A stretch of 64,000 nt of DNA. Origin: Symmachiella macrocystis (GTDB lineage: Bacteria; Planctomycetota; Planctomycetia; Planctomycetales; Planctomycetaceae). The DNA lies in contig NZ_SJPP01000002.1 in the NCBI RefSeq assembly GCF_007860075.1, positions 496,001 to 560,000 of the forward strand, read 5' to 3'. Under the pieces are notes generated by a model. That model saw nothing but the letters and a program-made list of their open reading frames with translations. It did not search any database and was not told where the DNA came from. Numbering within the stretch: position 1 is the stretch's first letter; the number at the start of each line of letters is the position of its first letter. Made by a program: the position numbers and the translations under genes. Shown one piece after another: positions 55,949 to 64,000 of this stretch.

Positions 55949-56164
55949 ATGCGTTGCGCCGCACTTTTCGTCACGGCCCTATTGTTGTGTGGGATCACCG
56001 TAGTAGGATTCGCTTTCGATAGCAGTGCAGTCATGGCTGCAATTTCAGCATGGGTGGTTCTCGTCGGGACCGCGGGAATCATAACCGTGCTCTGGAAACG
56101 ACGGCCTCAGCCGGTTCCTGTGAAATCGCGCAAACGGCTAGACGTGCCCCGACGGGTTCGGTAA
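55949..56164 (+). CDS. Small two-span membrane protein
   Basis: A 71-residue protein with two hydrophobic segments (about 3-23 and 29-50) and a basic tail WKRRPQPVPVKSRKRLDVP. No family is recognised. An AGGTG lies very close upstream of the ATG; a GTG at 55943 is also possible. It converges with the DUF1501 gene 13 bases away. Confidence 0.55.
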   Translation: MRCAALFVTALLLCGITVVGFAFDSSAVMAAISAWVVLVGTAGIITVLWKRRPQPVPVKSRKRLDVPRRVR

Positions 56165-56177
56165 CGAATACCGACGA

Positions 56178-57590
56178 TTAAACCAATTCGCTCAACGGCG
56201 TGCCGCTGTCCAGCAGATATTGCGGGCGGCCGGTGGGATCATCGACCGTTACACCGGCCGCGTTGATACCCAAGTTCCGGTAGAGCGTGGCAAAGACATC
56301 TTTGAATTGCACCGGGCGGGAAATCGCAGTTGCCGCTTGGCGGTCCGTGATACCAACCGTCTGTCCGGTCCGCATCCCGCCACCGGCCAGTAATCCCATG
56401 CCTACGCGCGGCCAATGGTGGCGTCCAGCCGTTTTCGTATCAATCCGCGGTGTGCGTCCAAACTCGCCCCAGGCGACAATGGAAACGTCGTCGAACATCC
56501 CCCGTTCGCGCAAGTCTGTCACCAGCGCATCCAGCCCGTGGTCGATCATCGGCAGAACATTCCGCAACCGGCTAAAATTGTTGCGATGTGTGTCGAAGTC
56601 ACTAAACGAGACGCTCACGCAGCGAACCCCCGCCTCAATCAATCGCAGCGCCAACAGCAATTTGTAGGTGGCCTCCGGTCCGTCGCTATATTTTGAACGC
56701 TCTCCCTCTGTCTTGGCGGAAAACTGATACCGCCGCAGCGTAGCCGGGTCGACCTTCTCCAAATCCAACGCATCGGCCAATGCCCCCGACGTGAGGATAT
56801 TAACGGCCTGTTGTGTGAAACGGTCCATCGCATCCATCATGCCGCTGGAATCGACGTCACGACGGATGCGATCCAAGCCTGACAACAACTGCGTACGGTC
56901 GGTCAGCCGCCGCGCGGACAATTTTTGGTTGAGCACCAAACTCGTCGCATGCCCCGTTCCTAAGCGGGCCAACTCACCTTTCATTCCCGGTTCGAGTTTC
57001 CGCGTGAACAGGTGGGAAATGTCGGGCCGAAAGGGTTGATAGGCCGGTCCCAGAAATCCGGGGCGGGCGCTATTGCGAACCAGCGGGCGCCCCTGCATCA
57101 AATCGACGAACGTCGGCGCAGCTTGTCCAGCGGTGGCATACAGTTTCGAAAGCACAGCTCCCATCGCCGGGCGTCCGCCGATCGAAGACAGGTCTTTGGC
57201 ATTAAATCCCGATTGGCATTGAAATGCATCATGCCTCCCGGCCGAGCCGACCAAGGAACGGATGAATGCAAATTCATTAGCGTTCGCAGCCAGTTTGGGC
57301 AGCAGTTCGCTAATTTGGATTCCCGCAACCGCCGTGGAGATCGGTGAAAATTCGCCGCGAATCTCAACCGGGGCATCCGGTTTGAGATCAATCATATCCA
57401 TCTGCGGCGGCCCCCCGTCGAGATGGATGTTGATCACCGCTTTATTGGACGAACCAATTCCCGCCGCTGCCTCGGCACGCAGCAAGTCCGGCAGCGTCAG
57501 CCCGGCGGCGCCCAACGCACCGATCGTGAGGAACCCACGACGAGAAACGCCGTCGCAGTGCTTCGTTTTGTTGCCCTGAATTGTCAGCAT
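56178..57590 (-). CDS. DUF1501 protein, second of a tandem pair
   Basis: A 470-residue Tat-exported DUF1501 protein: leader VSRRGFLTIGALGAAGLT, INIHLDGGPPQMDMIDLKPD, FAFIRSLVGSAGRHDAFQCQ, the VSVSFSDFDTHRNNFSRLRN block in place of the usual WDQH, and IVAWGEFGRTPRIDTKTAGR HHW. Unlike the other two minus-strand DUF1501 genes in the window it has no PSD1 partner. It follows a paralogous DUF1501 gene by 61 bases; the two probably share a transcript. Function unknown. Confidence 0.9.
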   Translation of the reverse strand: MLTIQGNKTKHCDGVSRRGFLTIGALGAAGLTLPDLLRAEAAAGIGSSNKAVINIHLDGGPPQMDMIDLKPDAPVEIRGEFSPISTAVAGIQISELLPKLAANANEFAFIRSLVGSAGRHDAFQCQSGFNAKDLSSIGGRPAMGAVLSKLYATAGQAAPTFVDLMQGRPLVRNSARPGFLGPAYQPFRPDISHLFTRKLEPGMKGELARLGTGHATSLVLNQKLSARRLTDRTQLLSGLDRIRRDVDSSGMMDAMDRFTQQAVNILTSGALADALDLEKVDPATLRRYQFSAKTEGERSKYSDGPEATYKLLLALRLIEAGVRCVSVSFSDFDTHRNNFSRLRNVLPMIDHGLDALVTDLRERGMFDDVSIVAWGEFGRTPRIDTKTAGRHHWPRVGMGLLAGGGMRTGQTVGITDRQAATAISRPVQFKDVFATLYRNLGINAAGVTVDDPTGRPQYLLDSGTPLSELV

Positions 57591-57651
57591 ATGTCAATCG
57601 TCCTTCAGCCCCTCAGATTTTGCAAGGGGGAGAGCGGCAAACGATGGCCCG

Positions 57652-59079
57652 TTAAAGCAATCCCTCAAGCGGCTGGGCATGATAAATCTGATGCGGCCGG
57701 CCGTCGAGGTCGGTCCAACTGGCAGAGGAGGGGATGCCCAACGTGTCGTATATTGTTGCGGCAAAGTTTTCCGTCGTTTGCCGACCGGAAAGCGGGTAGG
57801 CCGCCAGCGCGTCGGTCTTGCCGATAACCTTTCCCCCTGGGACACCTGCACCGGCGAACAACACCGAATTGACCGGATCCCAATGGTCGCGCCCCGCATC
57901 TTTGTTGATCTTCGGCGTCCGCCCAAATTCGCCTCCGACAATCAGCAGCGTCTCTTCCGACAGGCCGCTTTCAAACAGATCGTCCATCAGCGCCGAAACA
58001 GCCCGATCCATCGGGGGGAGCAGATTGTTTTTAAGATTCGCAAAATTGCCGTAGTGTGTATCCCAGGAAGAATTTTTTCCCAGATTAACTTGCACATAAT
58101 TCACCCCCGCTTGGGAGAGTCGAAACGCCATCAAACAGGACAGACCGAATTTGTTTTTTCCATAACGCTCCACAAGTTTCGGATCGGCGTTCTCCACATC
58201 GAAGGCCTCTTTCGTCGTCGGATCGGCCAAGACCGAAACCGCCTGTTCACGAAATCTCGCATGCTGCTCAACACGGGCCACTTGCTGCATGTGCTCCCGT
58301 TGATGCTCGATCCCTGCCAACAAGCTCAAACGCTCTGATAACCGCCCATTGCCGCCGTTGGGCAATTTGAGGTGCGGCGTGTCAAAGATCGTTGGTGAGC
58401 CATGCTGAAACGGTGAGCCGTCAAAGCGAAAACAGTCCGGGCAAGCGCCATTTCCCAACGGACACTTCGCGGCAATGTCGACGTGCCATGCTTCCCAGCG
58501 CGGTCCCAACCGTCCAGCATACTGCCCGGGTCGAAAGCGGCCGATCTCGTTAACGCTCGGTTGCGGCAGCACAACCGCCGGCGGCAAATTATTTCGGCCC
58601 CGCGTTGCATACGTCACCAGCGAGGGAATCGACGGCCATTCGTTGGGACTGGGAGCATCGTTGACGTTGAAAGCCGGCGGTAAATCCAAGCGTCCGGTGA
58701 GCATCATGTGACAAGCCAGTTCGTGGCCATTGCTGCCGGTGGCGAGTGTCCGCAGAATCGCGTATTTGTCCGTTCGTTGCGCCAACAACGGCAGATGCTC
58801 ACAGATTTGCAGTCCCGGTGTCCGCGTGGCGACCGGTTGAAATTCGCCCCGAACATCCACCGGCGCAGACGGCTTCATATCAAAGCTGTCCTGCTGCGAA
58901 ATCCCGCCAGTCAGAAACACAAAGATCACAGACTTTCGCCGCGTGGCAACCTGGGGAGCGGCGATAGCAGATGTGGGGAGTAACGATGCTGTTCCCAGCC
59001 CAAGAGCGCCGGCCTGCAACACATCTCGGCGAGAGATTCCCGGCGGCAACTTCAACGTTTCGGTCCGTGGGCCCGTCAT
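57652..59079 (-). CDS. DUF1501 protein, first of a tandem pair
   Basis: A 475-residue Tat-exported DUF1501 protein: ISRRDVLQAGALGLGTASLL, IFVFLTGGISQQDSFDMKPS, LATGSNGHELACHMMLTGRL, SSWDTHYGNFANLKNNLLPP and LIVGGEFGRTPKINKDAGRD. GGGGGA lies just before the ATG. It precedes the paralogous DUF1501 gene on the same strand and follows the porins by 159 bases. It shares the Asp/His-rich metal-like motif pattern of the family, but no PSD1 protein is nearby. Substrate unknown. Confidence 0.9.
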   Translation of the reverse strand: MTGPRTETLKLPPGISRRDVLQAGALGLGTASLLPTSAIAAPQVATRRKSVIFVFLTGGISQQDSFDMKPSAPVDVRGEFQPVATRTPGLQICEHLPLLAQRTDKYAILRTLATGSNGHELACHMMLTGRLDLPPAFNVNDAPSPNEWPSIPSLVTYATRGRNNLPPAVVLPQPSVNEIGRFRPGQYAGRLGPRWEAWHVDIAAKCPLGNGACPDCFRFDGSPFQHGSPTIFDTPHLKLPNGGNGRLSERLSLLAGIEHQREHMQQVARVEQHARFREQAVSVLADPTTKEAFDVENADPKLVERYGKNKFGLSCLMAFRLSQAGVNYVQVNLGKNSSWDTHYGNFANLKNNLLPPMDRAVSALMDDLFESGLSEETLLIVGGEFGRTPKINKDAGRDHWDPVNSVLFAGAGVPGGKVIGKTDALAAYPLSGRQTTENFAATIYDTLGIPSSASWTDLDGRPHQIYHAQPLEGLL

Positions 59080-59238
59080 AGATCCCCCCGATCACATTGC
59101 TCAAATCATGGCAATTCCGCAGCGCAGTCGACGGCACCCGATCCAGGATGAAATCAACACATGCATTCTGGTTGATTTGATAGCGAGATGCAACTGCAGT
59201 TGCCTGGCAAGGTCACGACACAGGTGGCCATCGCAGTT

Positions 59239-60807
59239 TCAAAACGCGATTTGCCATTGCAGTCGTGTCAGAAGTCCTTCCTGCCCCACTTCATAATTAG
59301 GGCCGGAGTTGGAGACGGGGCTGCCGTCGAGTTTGGTGATGTCGAAAGTCACCTTATTCTGGTGCGTCCCATTGACATACCAATTCACGCCGGCCGCGTA
59401 TTCCCAACGCGTCCCAAACATGCCATCGACAAGTGACGTGCGTCCGATGACTTCCAAGGACCTTTCCAAGATCATGTATCCGGCATCGGTATAAAAGCCG
59501 GCGGCATACAATTGCGAATAGGGGATGGGGCCGCCTAGTGTTTTGAATTGGTTTAACCAACGGAAGTACAATTCGGAGTTGACGCTCCAACCCCGATACT
59601 TGAATGCGGCGTCCACTGCATAGAGATAAATGTCCCCCCCGACTACGGTCACTCCCGGAGCCAACGCATCGGGAGCTATCAATCGCGTTCCATCGCTGAT
59701 CCGTAAGAAGTTTTGTTCCGATTTGGGGAGTCCCAAGGAATCAACCCCCTGTTGGCTGGCATAGGTAAAGCTGTGGCCAACGAGGACCGCCAAGTCTTCG
59801 TGCCACTCCAAATCGGCATAGCCCTTGCCATAATCCCCCTCCACATCCCACCACATGGTCCCCGAATAAGCCAAATTCGTGTCCAATTCCGAGAACCGAA
59901 AATCTGATGCGTTAAACCCGTTGGCCAGCATAATGCGATAGAAAAGGTCTTCCGCAACCTCGCCAATCGCCCACACTCCGACACTCCGATCCGGGCGAAA
60001 AAACGTCGTCGCCATGGAACGGTCCGCAAAGTGTGTCCGCGACGAACCATCCACCCAAGCGCGGCTGCCAGGCACGAACGCCTTACCGAAATACAAATCA
60101 AAGGTCTTGCTGAACTCATAATTGAACCAAAAATCATGAAAAATCGCGTCATGATTGTCGTCGGAGTCGCCGTCAATATTTAAAAAGAATTCGAGCTTCG
60201 GATCGTGGACAAACCCACTAAACACTAACCGCGCCCGTTCAATTTCGAAATCGTTGCGATTATTAATGGGGAGCGGTCCGCCGCGAAACGTGTCACCGCG
60301 GTTAGAGTAAAAGTTGGCATCGCGATCAAATCCAACATGCCGAATTTGCATGCGGCCGTTCACTTGCAACTGATAGGGCTGCGCGTCCTTGTCGTCAGGG
60401 CGAATCACGAACCCACTGTCGTAATTGATCTCGAAAGCGCTGGCTCTCGGCAACGTCGACTGGCGAGCATATTCACCTTGGCTCGTAGCAGCGGAATAGG
60501 CATTGTACTCCACCGAGAACGCCGCCGGCTCCACCTCAATCGTCGGATCAATAGCTGAAGTACGCGCGTTATCTACGTCGACGGCAAAGGTGGGATCCAC
60601 GGCATTGGTTCGCCCAACTCTGGCCGCGTCAGCAAACTCTCGCTGCGTACCCGTTTCCAAAATCTTCAGACGCCGTTCGGCCTCTTCCAAACGGCGCAGC
60701 AATGCGTCGACATCAACCGGTTCGTCCGCGAGTACGGAAGCGGGGATCGCTACCAGCAGAATTGCGCTAGTGATTACCGAAATCAACGCTAAGAAAATGT
60801 GCTTCAT
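59239..60807 (-). CDS. OprO/OprP-type outer-membrane porin
   Basis: A 522-residue outer-membrane beta-barrel. The signal peptide (1-27, ending SVLADEP) is followed by a short coiled coil VDALLRRLEEAERRLKILE (about 32-50), a polar linker, and the barrel, with LQVNGRMQIRHVGFDRDANF, RARLVFSGFVHDPKLEFFLN, DGDSDDNHDAIFHDFWFNYE and the porin-typical GKAFVPGSRAW. It ends in the aromatic residue expected for barrel assembly (LQWQIAF). Phosphate or polyphosphate selectivity is a family trait, not shown here. A paralogue lies upstream with a similar layout. Confidence 0.88.
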   Translation of the reverse strand: MKHIFLALISVITSAILLVAIPASVLADEPVDVDALLRRLEEAERRLKILETGTQREFADAARVGRTNAVDPTFAVDVDNARTSAIDPTIEVEPAAFSVEYNAYSAATSQGEYARQSTLPRASAFEINYDSGFVIRPDDKDAQPYQLQVNGRMQIRHVGFDRDANFYSNRGDTFRGGPLPINNRNDFEIERARLVFSGFVHDPKLEFFLNIDGDSDDNHDAIFHDFWFNYEFSKTFDLYFGKAFVPGSRAWVDGSSRTHFADRSMATTFFRPDRSVGVWAIGEVAEDLFYRIMLANGFNASDFRFSELDTNLAYSGTMWWDVEGDYGKGYADLEWHEDLAVLVGHSFTYASQQGVDSLGLPKSEQNFLRISDGTRLIAPDALAPGVTVVGGDIYLYAVDAAFKYRGWSVNSELYFRWLNQFKTLGGPIPYSQLYAAGFYTDAGYMILERSLEVIGRTSLVDGMFGTRWEYAAGVNWYVNGTHQNKVTFDITKLDGSPVSNSGPNYEVGQEGLLTRLQWQIAF

Positions 60808-60964
60808 TTAGAGTACTGGATAGGGCGAACGGAGCCGACGGAACAGCTAGGGAACGCCAACCCGTCGGGTTTTGAGAGGAGGGGTAAAGTACCGCAATAG
60901 GTGAGGTTTGCGGCGGCCGGACTATAGATATCTGACTGAATCAACTCTAGTTCAACTTACCGTT

Positions 60965-62539
60965 TTAAAACTCAACCTGCGCCCGCCCTCCGATAACTTC
61001 GGCATTGCTCGGGCCATATTCGGGGTCGAACAAATGTGTTGGAATGATATTGAGTGTAAACCGCCCGCTTTCGCTGACGTACCAGTTGACCCCCAAGATG
61101 AAGTTCCACATATCTCCCCCCTGTATATTCTTGTCATCCAAATCGATGTAGGACCAACCAGCTGTCAGTTCCAAAGCTCCGAGACCGCCATTGATATCGA
61201 AGTTCTGCTCCGGAACGATGCTCCGCAAAATCCCATGACGCCGATTGTAACCAAACGACTCCCCCGTGAGGACGTATCCCACCGAGGCGTACGCGCCCGA
61301 AAATGCCAACGTCGGGCCGCCGATTTGATCGACAACTGCGAATGTCGCCTCGGACTGCAGCGACAGGGAACCGAAATTGCCGGCTAGCTCGGCGTTGAAT
61401 ATGTGAAAGGCTCGTGCCGGGATCTTTCCGGTATCAACGAATGTCGGCACCATAGTGCTCGCATCGGGATTGCCGGGATCGACGACGAAAAATCCGGGTT
61501 GAATGGCGTATCGCACCGTATTGTCGGCTGGAGTGCCAAAGCTATATCCCATGCCCAGATGCAGGAGTCGCGCACCCTCATCTTCATAATACGGTAGTCC
61601 CGTGACTCGAGTCGATAACGACGTCCCTAGCGCCTCTCCGGTGGTCACGCCAAACGAATCGGTCGGATAGCCAAATGTGGAAAATGCCCAACTGCCCCGC
61701 CGTTCCGCGTAATTGCCAAAGGCACCGATGCCAGTTTGGCGAAACGGGTCAAACGCAAAAGGCAAAGTGCGTTCCAGGAACCGCAGATCTGTCGCCCGAG
61801 TCATAGCTTGCATGCCAATCGACTGCTTGAAGTAGCCCATCTGAATGTTCTGCGCGATGGGGGCGTCGTGGAAGGCAAGCATGACGTTGCGAAAACTCGG
61901 ATGACCCGAGGCGGCAAAATCCAGGTCAATCACATAAGTGCTGGTTTCACGGACATTTCCGTCAACCCGCAAACGGACACGCCGCAGGCCACTCTCGGCA
62001 GAAACCCGCCCTACTGACTCAACGTTGAGTTCATCCTGATCGACAATCCCCGTATCCAACTGCAAAAAACCGCTCCAATTCACGGTGGGATACTCGGAGG
62101 AATCAAACAGACTCCGCGGTTGCCCAAGACGATCTCGAAATCCCGGAGGAAGATTCGGCAAATCAGGATCCTCTCCCAAACTCGGTTGGGGCAGGGCTGC
62201 GCCGTCAGCCTCGTCTTGAAACCTCGAAAATCTGGAGGATGTCCAATTCGAGATCGTTACAACGCCCGTCGACTCCTCTGCAGGAATCAATGCCTCCGCG
62301 AATTCCACGGTTTCTGACTCCGCAGCTTCTGATTCCGGGGCGATTCCCGCGTGGTCGCGCCGCAGCGTAGCGAGTTCCGCCTCTAACTTTTGAATCCGCT
62401 GTTCAAACCCGTCCGCTTCGTTGCTCTCATCCACCCCGGCTGATTGTCCGAATCCAGTGGCGCCGGCGCATGCGACGATCACCACGGACAGTAAACACCG
62501 CCGTATGCGCAACAGTTCAGGATTCGTGGCGCAAGACAT
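60965..62539 (-). CDS. OprO/OprP-type outer-membrane porin paralogue
   Basis: A 524-residue barrel protein. A signal peptide (about 1-32, ATGFGQS) is followed by a coiled coil, GFEQRIQKLEAELATLRRDH, an acidic linker, and the barrel: GLRRVRLRVDGNVRETSTYV, DLDFAASGHPSFRNVMLAFH, IAQNIQMGYFKQSIGMQAMT and SVGYVLTGESFGYNRRHGIL. It ends in an aromatic residue (RAQVEF). The layout matches the porin 157 bases downstream; the two may be co-transcribed. I chose ATG 62539 because upstream residues look unrelated to a signal peptide; the ribosome binding site is weak. Substrate unknown. Confidence 0.86.
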   Translation of the reverse strand: MSCATNPELLRIRRCLLSVVIVACAGATGFGQSAGVDESNEADGFEQRIQKLEAELATLRRDHAGIAPESEAAESETVEFAEALIPAEESTGVVTISNWTSSRFSRFQDEADGAALPQPSLGEDPDLPNLPPGFRDRLGQPRSLFDSSEYPTVNWSGFLQLDTGIVDQDELNVESVGRVSAESGLRRVRLRVDGNVRETSTYVIDLDFAASGHPSFRNVMLAFHDAPIAQNIQMGYFKQSIGMQAMTRATDLRFLERTLPFAFDPFRQTGIGAFGNYAERRGSWAFSTFGYPTDSFGVTTGEALGTSLSTRVTGLPYYEDEGARLLHLGMGYSFGTPADNTVRYAIQPGFFVVDPGNPDASTMVPTFVDTGKIPARAFHIFNAELAGNFGSLSLQSEATFAVVDQIGGPTLAFSGAYASVGYVLTGESFGYNRRHGILRSIVPEQNFDINGGLGALELTAGWSYIDLDDKNIQGGDMWNFILGVNWYVSESGRFTLNIIPTHLFDPEYGPSNAEVIGGRAQVEF

Positions 62540-62717
62540 AATAGTCGCGTCACTGGCAGAAAGAAAAAGGGAGGGTTTTGAGAGAGAGGCATGCGCGGAA
62601 TTCTGAACAGAATCTTCGCACGGCGGAATTATACCGGCAGGCGGCATCGGCCACTATGCCAAAATCCAGCACCGAGGACGTGGTGGTTAGGTGGATTGAC
62701 TAGGCCAAAAAGCTCTA

Positions 62718-62751
62718 CCGCTGAGCCGTTTTAAGATCAACGACTCAGCGG
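62718..62751 (-). other. Hairpin between peroxidase and porin genes
   Basis: CCGCTGAG (62718-62725) and CTCAGCGG (62744-62751) are exact complements around an 18-base loop. It lies between two minus-strand genes and lacks a T-tract on that strand, so it may stabilise mRNA or only partly terminate. Confidence 0.4.
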
Positions 62752-62810
62752 CTTCGCCATGCTTGGCTACGGGGTTTTCGGATCAACGCCAAGGTCTATC
62801 GTCGTCCATT

Positions 62811-64000
62811 TTAGCGGCTACGCCTGTTGTGCTTTTTGTGAAGATCGTTTCCCCATAGCCCATCAGCCAATTCAGCAAACGCGTCATCGTGTCGACCATG
62901 TCCTGCTCCGTGCATGAAGGCAAAGGATTTTCCCGCCTTGTGCGAACGGCCAGGCATCTCTCTTTCCTGATGCCCATGATGGCCGTGACCTGATTTTCCG
63001 TGATGGTGACCATGCTGATGGTGGCCGTGGTTGTGGTGATGCATGCCACCGGCAAAATGTCCGGGGTGATGCCGGCCGTTTTTGACAACCATTTCTTGCA
63101 AGCCGACATTTCCTTGATCATCAATGACTTTCAATCCGACCACCAAGCGACCTCGCGAATCCAAGTCCCGCATCGAGACTGCCGTTTGCATGCCGATCGC
63201 GTCGTCATACTGGCCGTCGTTGTCGAGGTCCCACAGATAGGTCAACGATTCGGTCGATTGTTCGAGGTCAAAACTACCACTGGCGTCCAACTGAATTTCG
63301 CCATTACGTCGCGACCCCACAAAATCGACTTCCAATGCCGCCACCGGCGCGTAATTTGTCGTCAACCGGAAAACGTCCTCGCGGATATTTTCGATCCCGG
63401 TGTTCCGCAAAATGATGTCGGATAGGCTCGTCGACTCCAATTCTTCCAATTCGCTGCCTTCGAAGACATTCTGATACCAGAAACGGTCTCCGTCGCGAAT
63501 CCGCTCGAATTGGTCGGCGATCACCGTGTGGATCAACAGCCCTACGCTCGCGCCGGCCACATGGTCCTCCGCTAAGCCGCCAACCCAGACGTCGATATTG
63601 TCGACATCGCCATAGACCTCTTCCAACTTGGCCTGCAATTCCGGGTCGGAGGTAATCTGTGAAAAGCTGGTCACCGCCTCCAATCCCAAATCAACACGAA
63701 CCTGGTTGTAATCCGCCAAACCGTGATCGCGTCCGCGCTGAATATTCAACGACACCAAGTCAAAGCCGCCGGAGCCAGGAGGGCCGAACAAAAAATTGCG
63801 TACGTCGTCAATGACCTGGGTATCGATCTCCTGCGCCTCCTGCCGCGCCAATCCGGCCAACAGAGAATCAATGCCATTCTCCATCAATTCGCCCGGGGCA
63901 AAAAACGCGTCACGTAGGGAAAGATTCCCGGCGTCAATCACTGCGCCACTATTGTCGACCCGCAACAACTCGGGCGACAACATACTGTGCCCATACCGAT
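62811..64000 (-). CDS. Haem peroxidase (animal-type) with His-rich tail, 5' end outside the window
   Basis: The frame runs off the right edge, so only the C-terminal 396 residues are present. At the edge YGHSMLSPELLRVDN resembles the proximal-histidine region of animal-type haem peroxidases, and SLNIQRGRDHGLADYNQVR is the family signature. After the peroxidase part a beta-sandwich segment with Asp-rich DLDNDGQYDDAIG suggests a PKD- or calcium-binding-like domain. The tail has a His/Gly-rich run (MHHHNHGHHQHGHHHG and KSGHGHHGHQ). Such proteins are secreted and make reactive halides or crosslinks. The His run implies metal binding. The first domains cannot be judged. Confidence 0.85.
   Translation of the reverse strand, partial: RYGHSMLSPELLRVDNSGAVIDAGNLSLRDAFFAPGELMENGIDSLLAGLARQEAQEIDTQVIDDVRNFLFGPPGSGGFDLVSLNIQRGRDHGLADYNQVRVDLGLEAVTSFSQITSDPELQAKLEEVYGDVDNIDVWVGGLAEDHVAGASVGLLIHTVIADQFERIRDGDRFWYQNVFEGSELEELESTSLSDIILRNTGIENIREDVFRLTTNYAPVAALEVDFVGSRRNGEIQLDASGSFDLEQSTESLTYLWDLDNDGQYDDAIGMQTAVSMRDLDSRGRLVVGLKVIDDQGNVGLQEMVVKNGRHHPGHFAGGMHHHNHGHHQHGHHHGKSGHGHHGHQEREMPGRSHKAGKSFAFMHGAGHGRHDDAFAELADGLWGNDLHKKHNRRSR

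Noticed and set aside
1-64000. CRISPR arrays, prophage, complete insertion sequences, tRNA or rRNA genes
   Set aside because: I looked for regularly spaced repeats, transposase and phage motifs and tRNA/rRNA-like conserved blocks and found none.

Overview
The window looks like chromosome from a member of the Planctomycetota, close to the Planctomycetaceae. The case rests on gene content: four DUF1501 proteins with Tat-type leaders, two giant PSD1-type proteins (cytochrome-c motif plus DUF1549/DUF1553), DUF1080, DUF1559 and DUF3891 proteins, sialidase-like exoproteins, OprP-type porins and many small lineage-specific secreted proteins. There are no rRNA or tRNA genes, no prophage, no insertion sequence and no CRISPR array that I can see. 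Most features are ordinary chromosomal genes; the right edge cuts a gene.

Layout. 0.4-5.4 kb: a zinc-ribbon/FloA pair, a small TTG-start protein, a DUF1080 protein, a thiol peroxidase of the GPx family and a lipoprotein-like di-haem cytochrome-c peroxidase, closed by a strong terminator. 5.4-9.2 kb: queF and a PilZ-like gene on the minus strand, a candidate 34-residue basic microprotein with its own terminator, and a DHDPS/NAL-family lyase convergent with a sialidase. 9.4-14.3 kb: a 1329-residue PQQ-propeller protein with an embedded methyltransferase-like domain, followed by cysE. 14.3-28.6 kb (minus strand except fbp): two exoprotein operons, HEAT-sialidase/PSD1/DUF1501 and PSD1(LamG)/DUF1501, separated by a GNAT gene and fbp. 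28.8-41.1 kb: a SET-domain protein, rsmB and a run of secreted proteins or lipoproteins with clear individual terminators. 41.1-45.3 kb: a phzF-like gene broken by an in-frame TGA, an alpha/beta hydrolase, a Gfo/Idh/MocA oxidoreductase and an M20 peptidase. 45.4-55.3 kb: two overlapping ABC-2-like permease genes, uvrB, an iron-storage module (bfd with a Fur-type operator, bfr), scpA, an Ldh-family dehydrogenase and gpsA. 55.6-64.0 kb: two small proteins, then a minus-strand run of two DUF1501 genes, two porins and a haem peroxidase with a histidine-rich tail that runs off the window.

How the parts fit. Much of the window encodes cell-envelope and extracellular functions: glycan or sulfated-polymer handling (sialidases, DUF1080, PSD1/DUF1501), uptake (porins) and redox defence (GPx, CCP, haem peroxidase, bacterioferritin). 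Housekeeping genes (queF, cysE, fbp, rsmB, uvrB, scpA, gpsA) are scattered among them. The most useful non-obvious observations are a dispersed inverted-repeat element of about 78 bp present twice in opposite orientation, each copy just upstream of a secreted-protein gene; a textbook promoter plus Fur-type box in front of bfd; the single-codon break in phzF; two small genes that simple ORF calling would miss; and the PQQ/methyltransferase/PQQ/malectin architecture.
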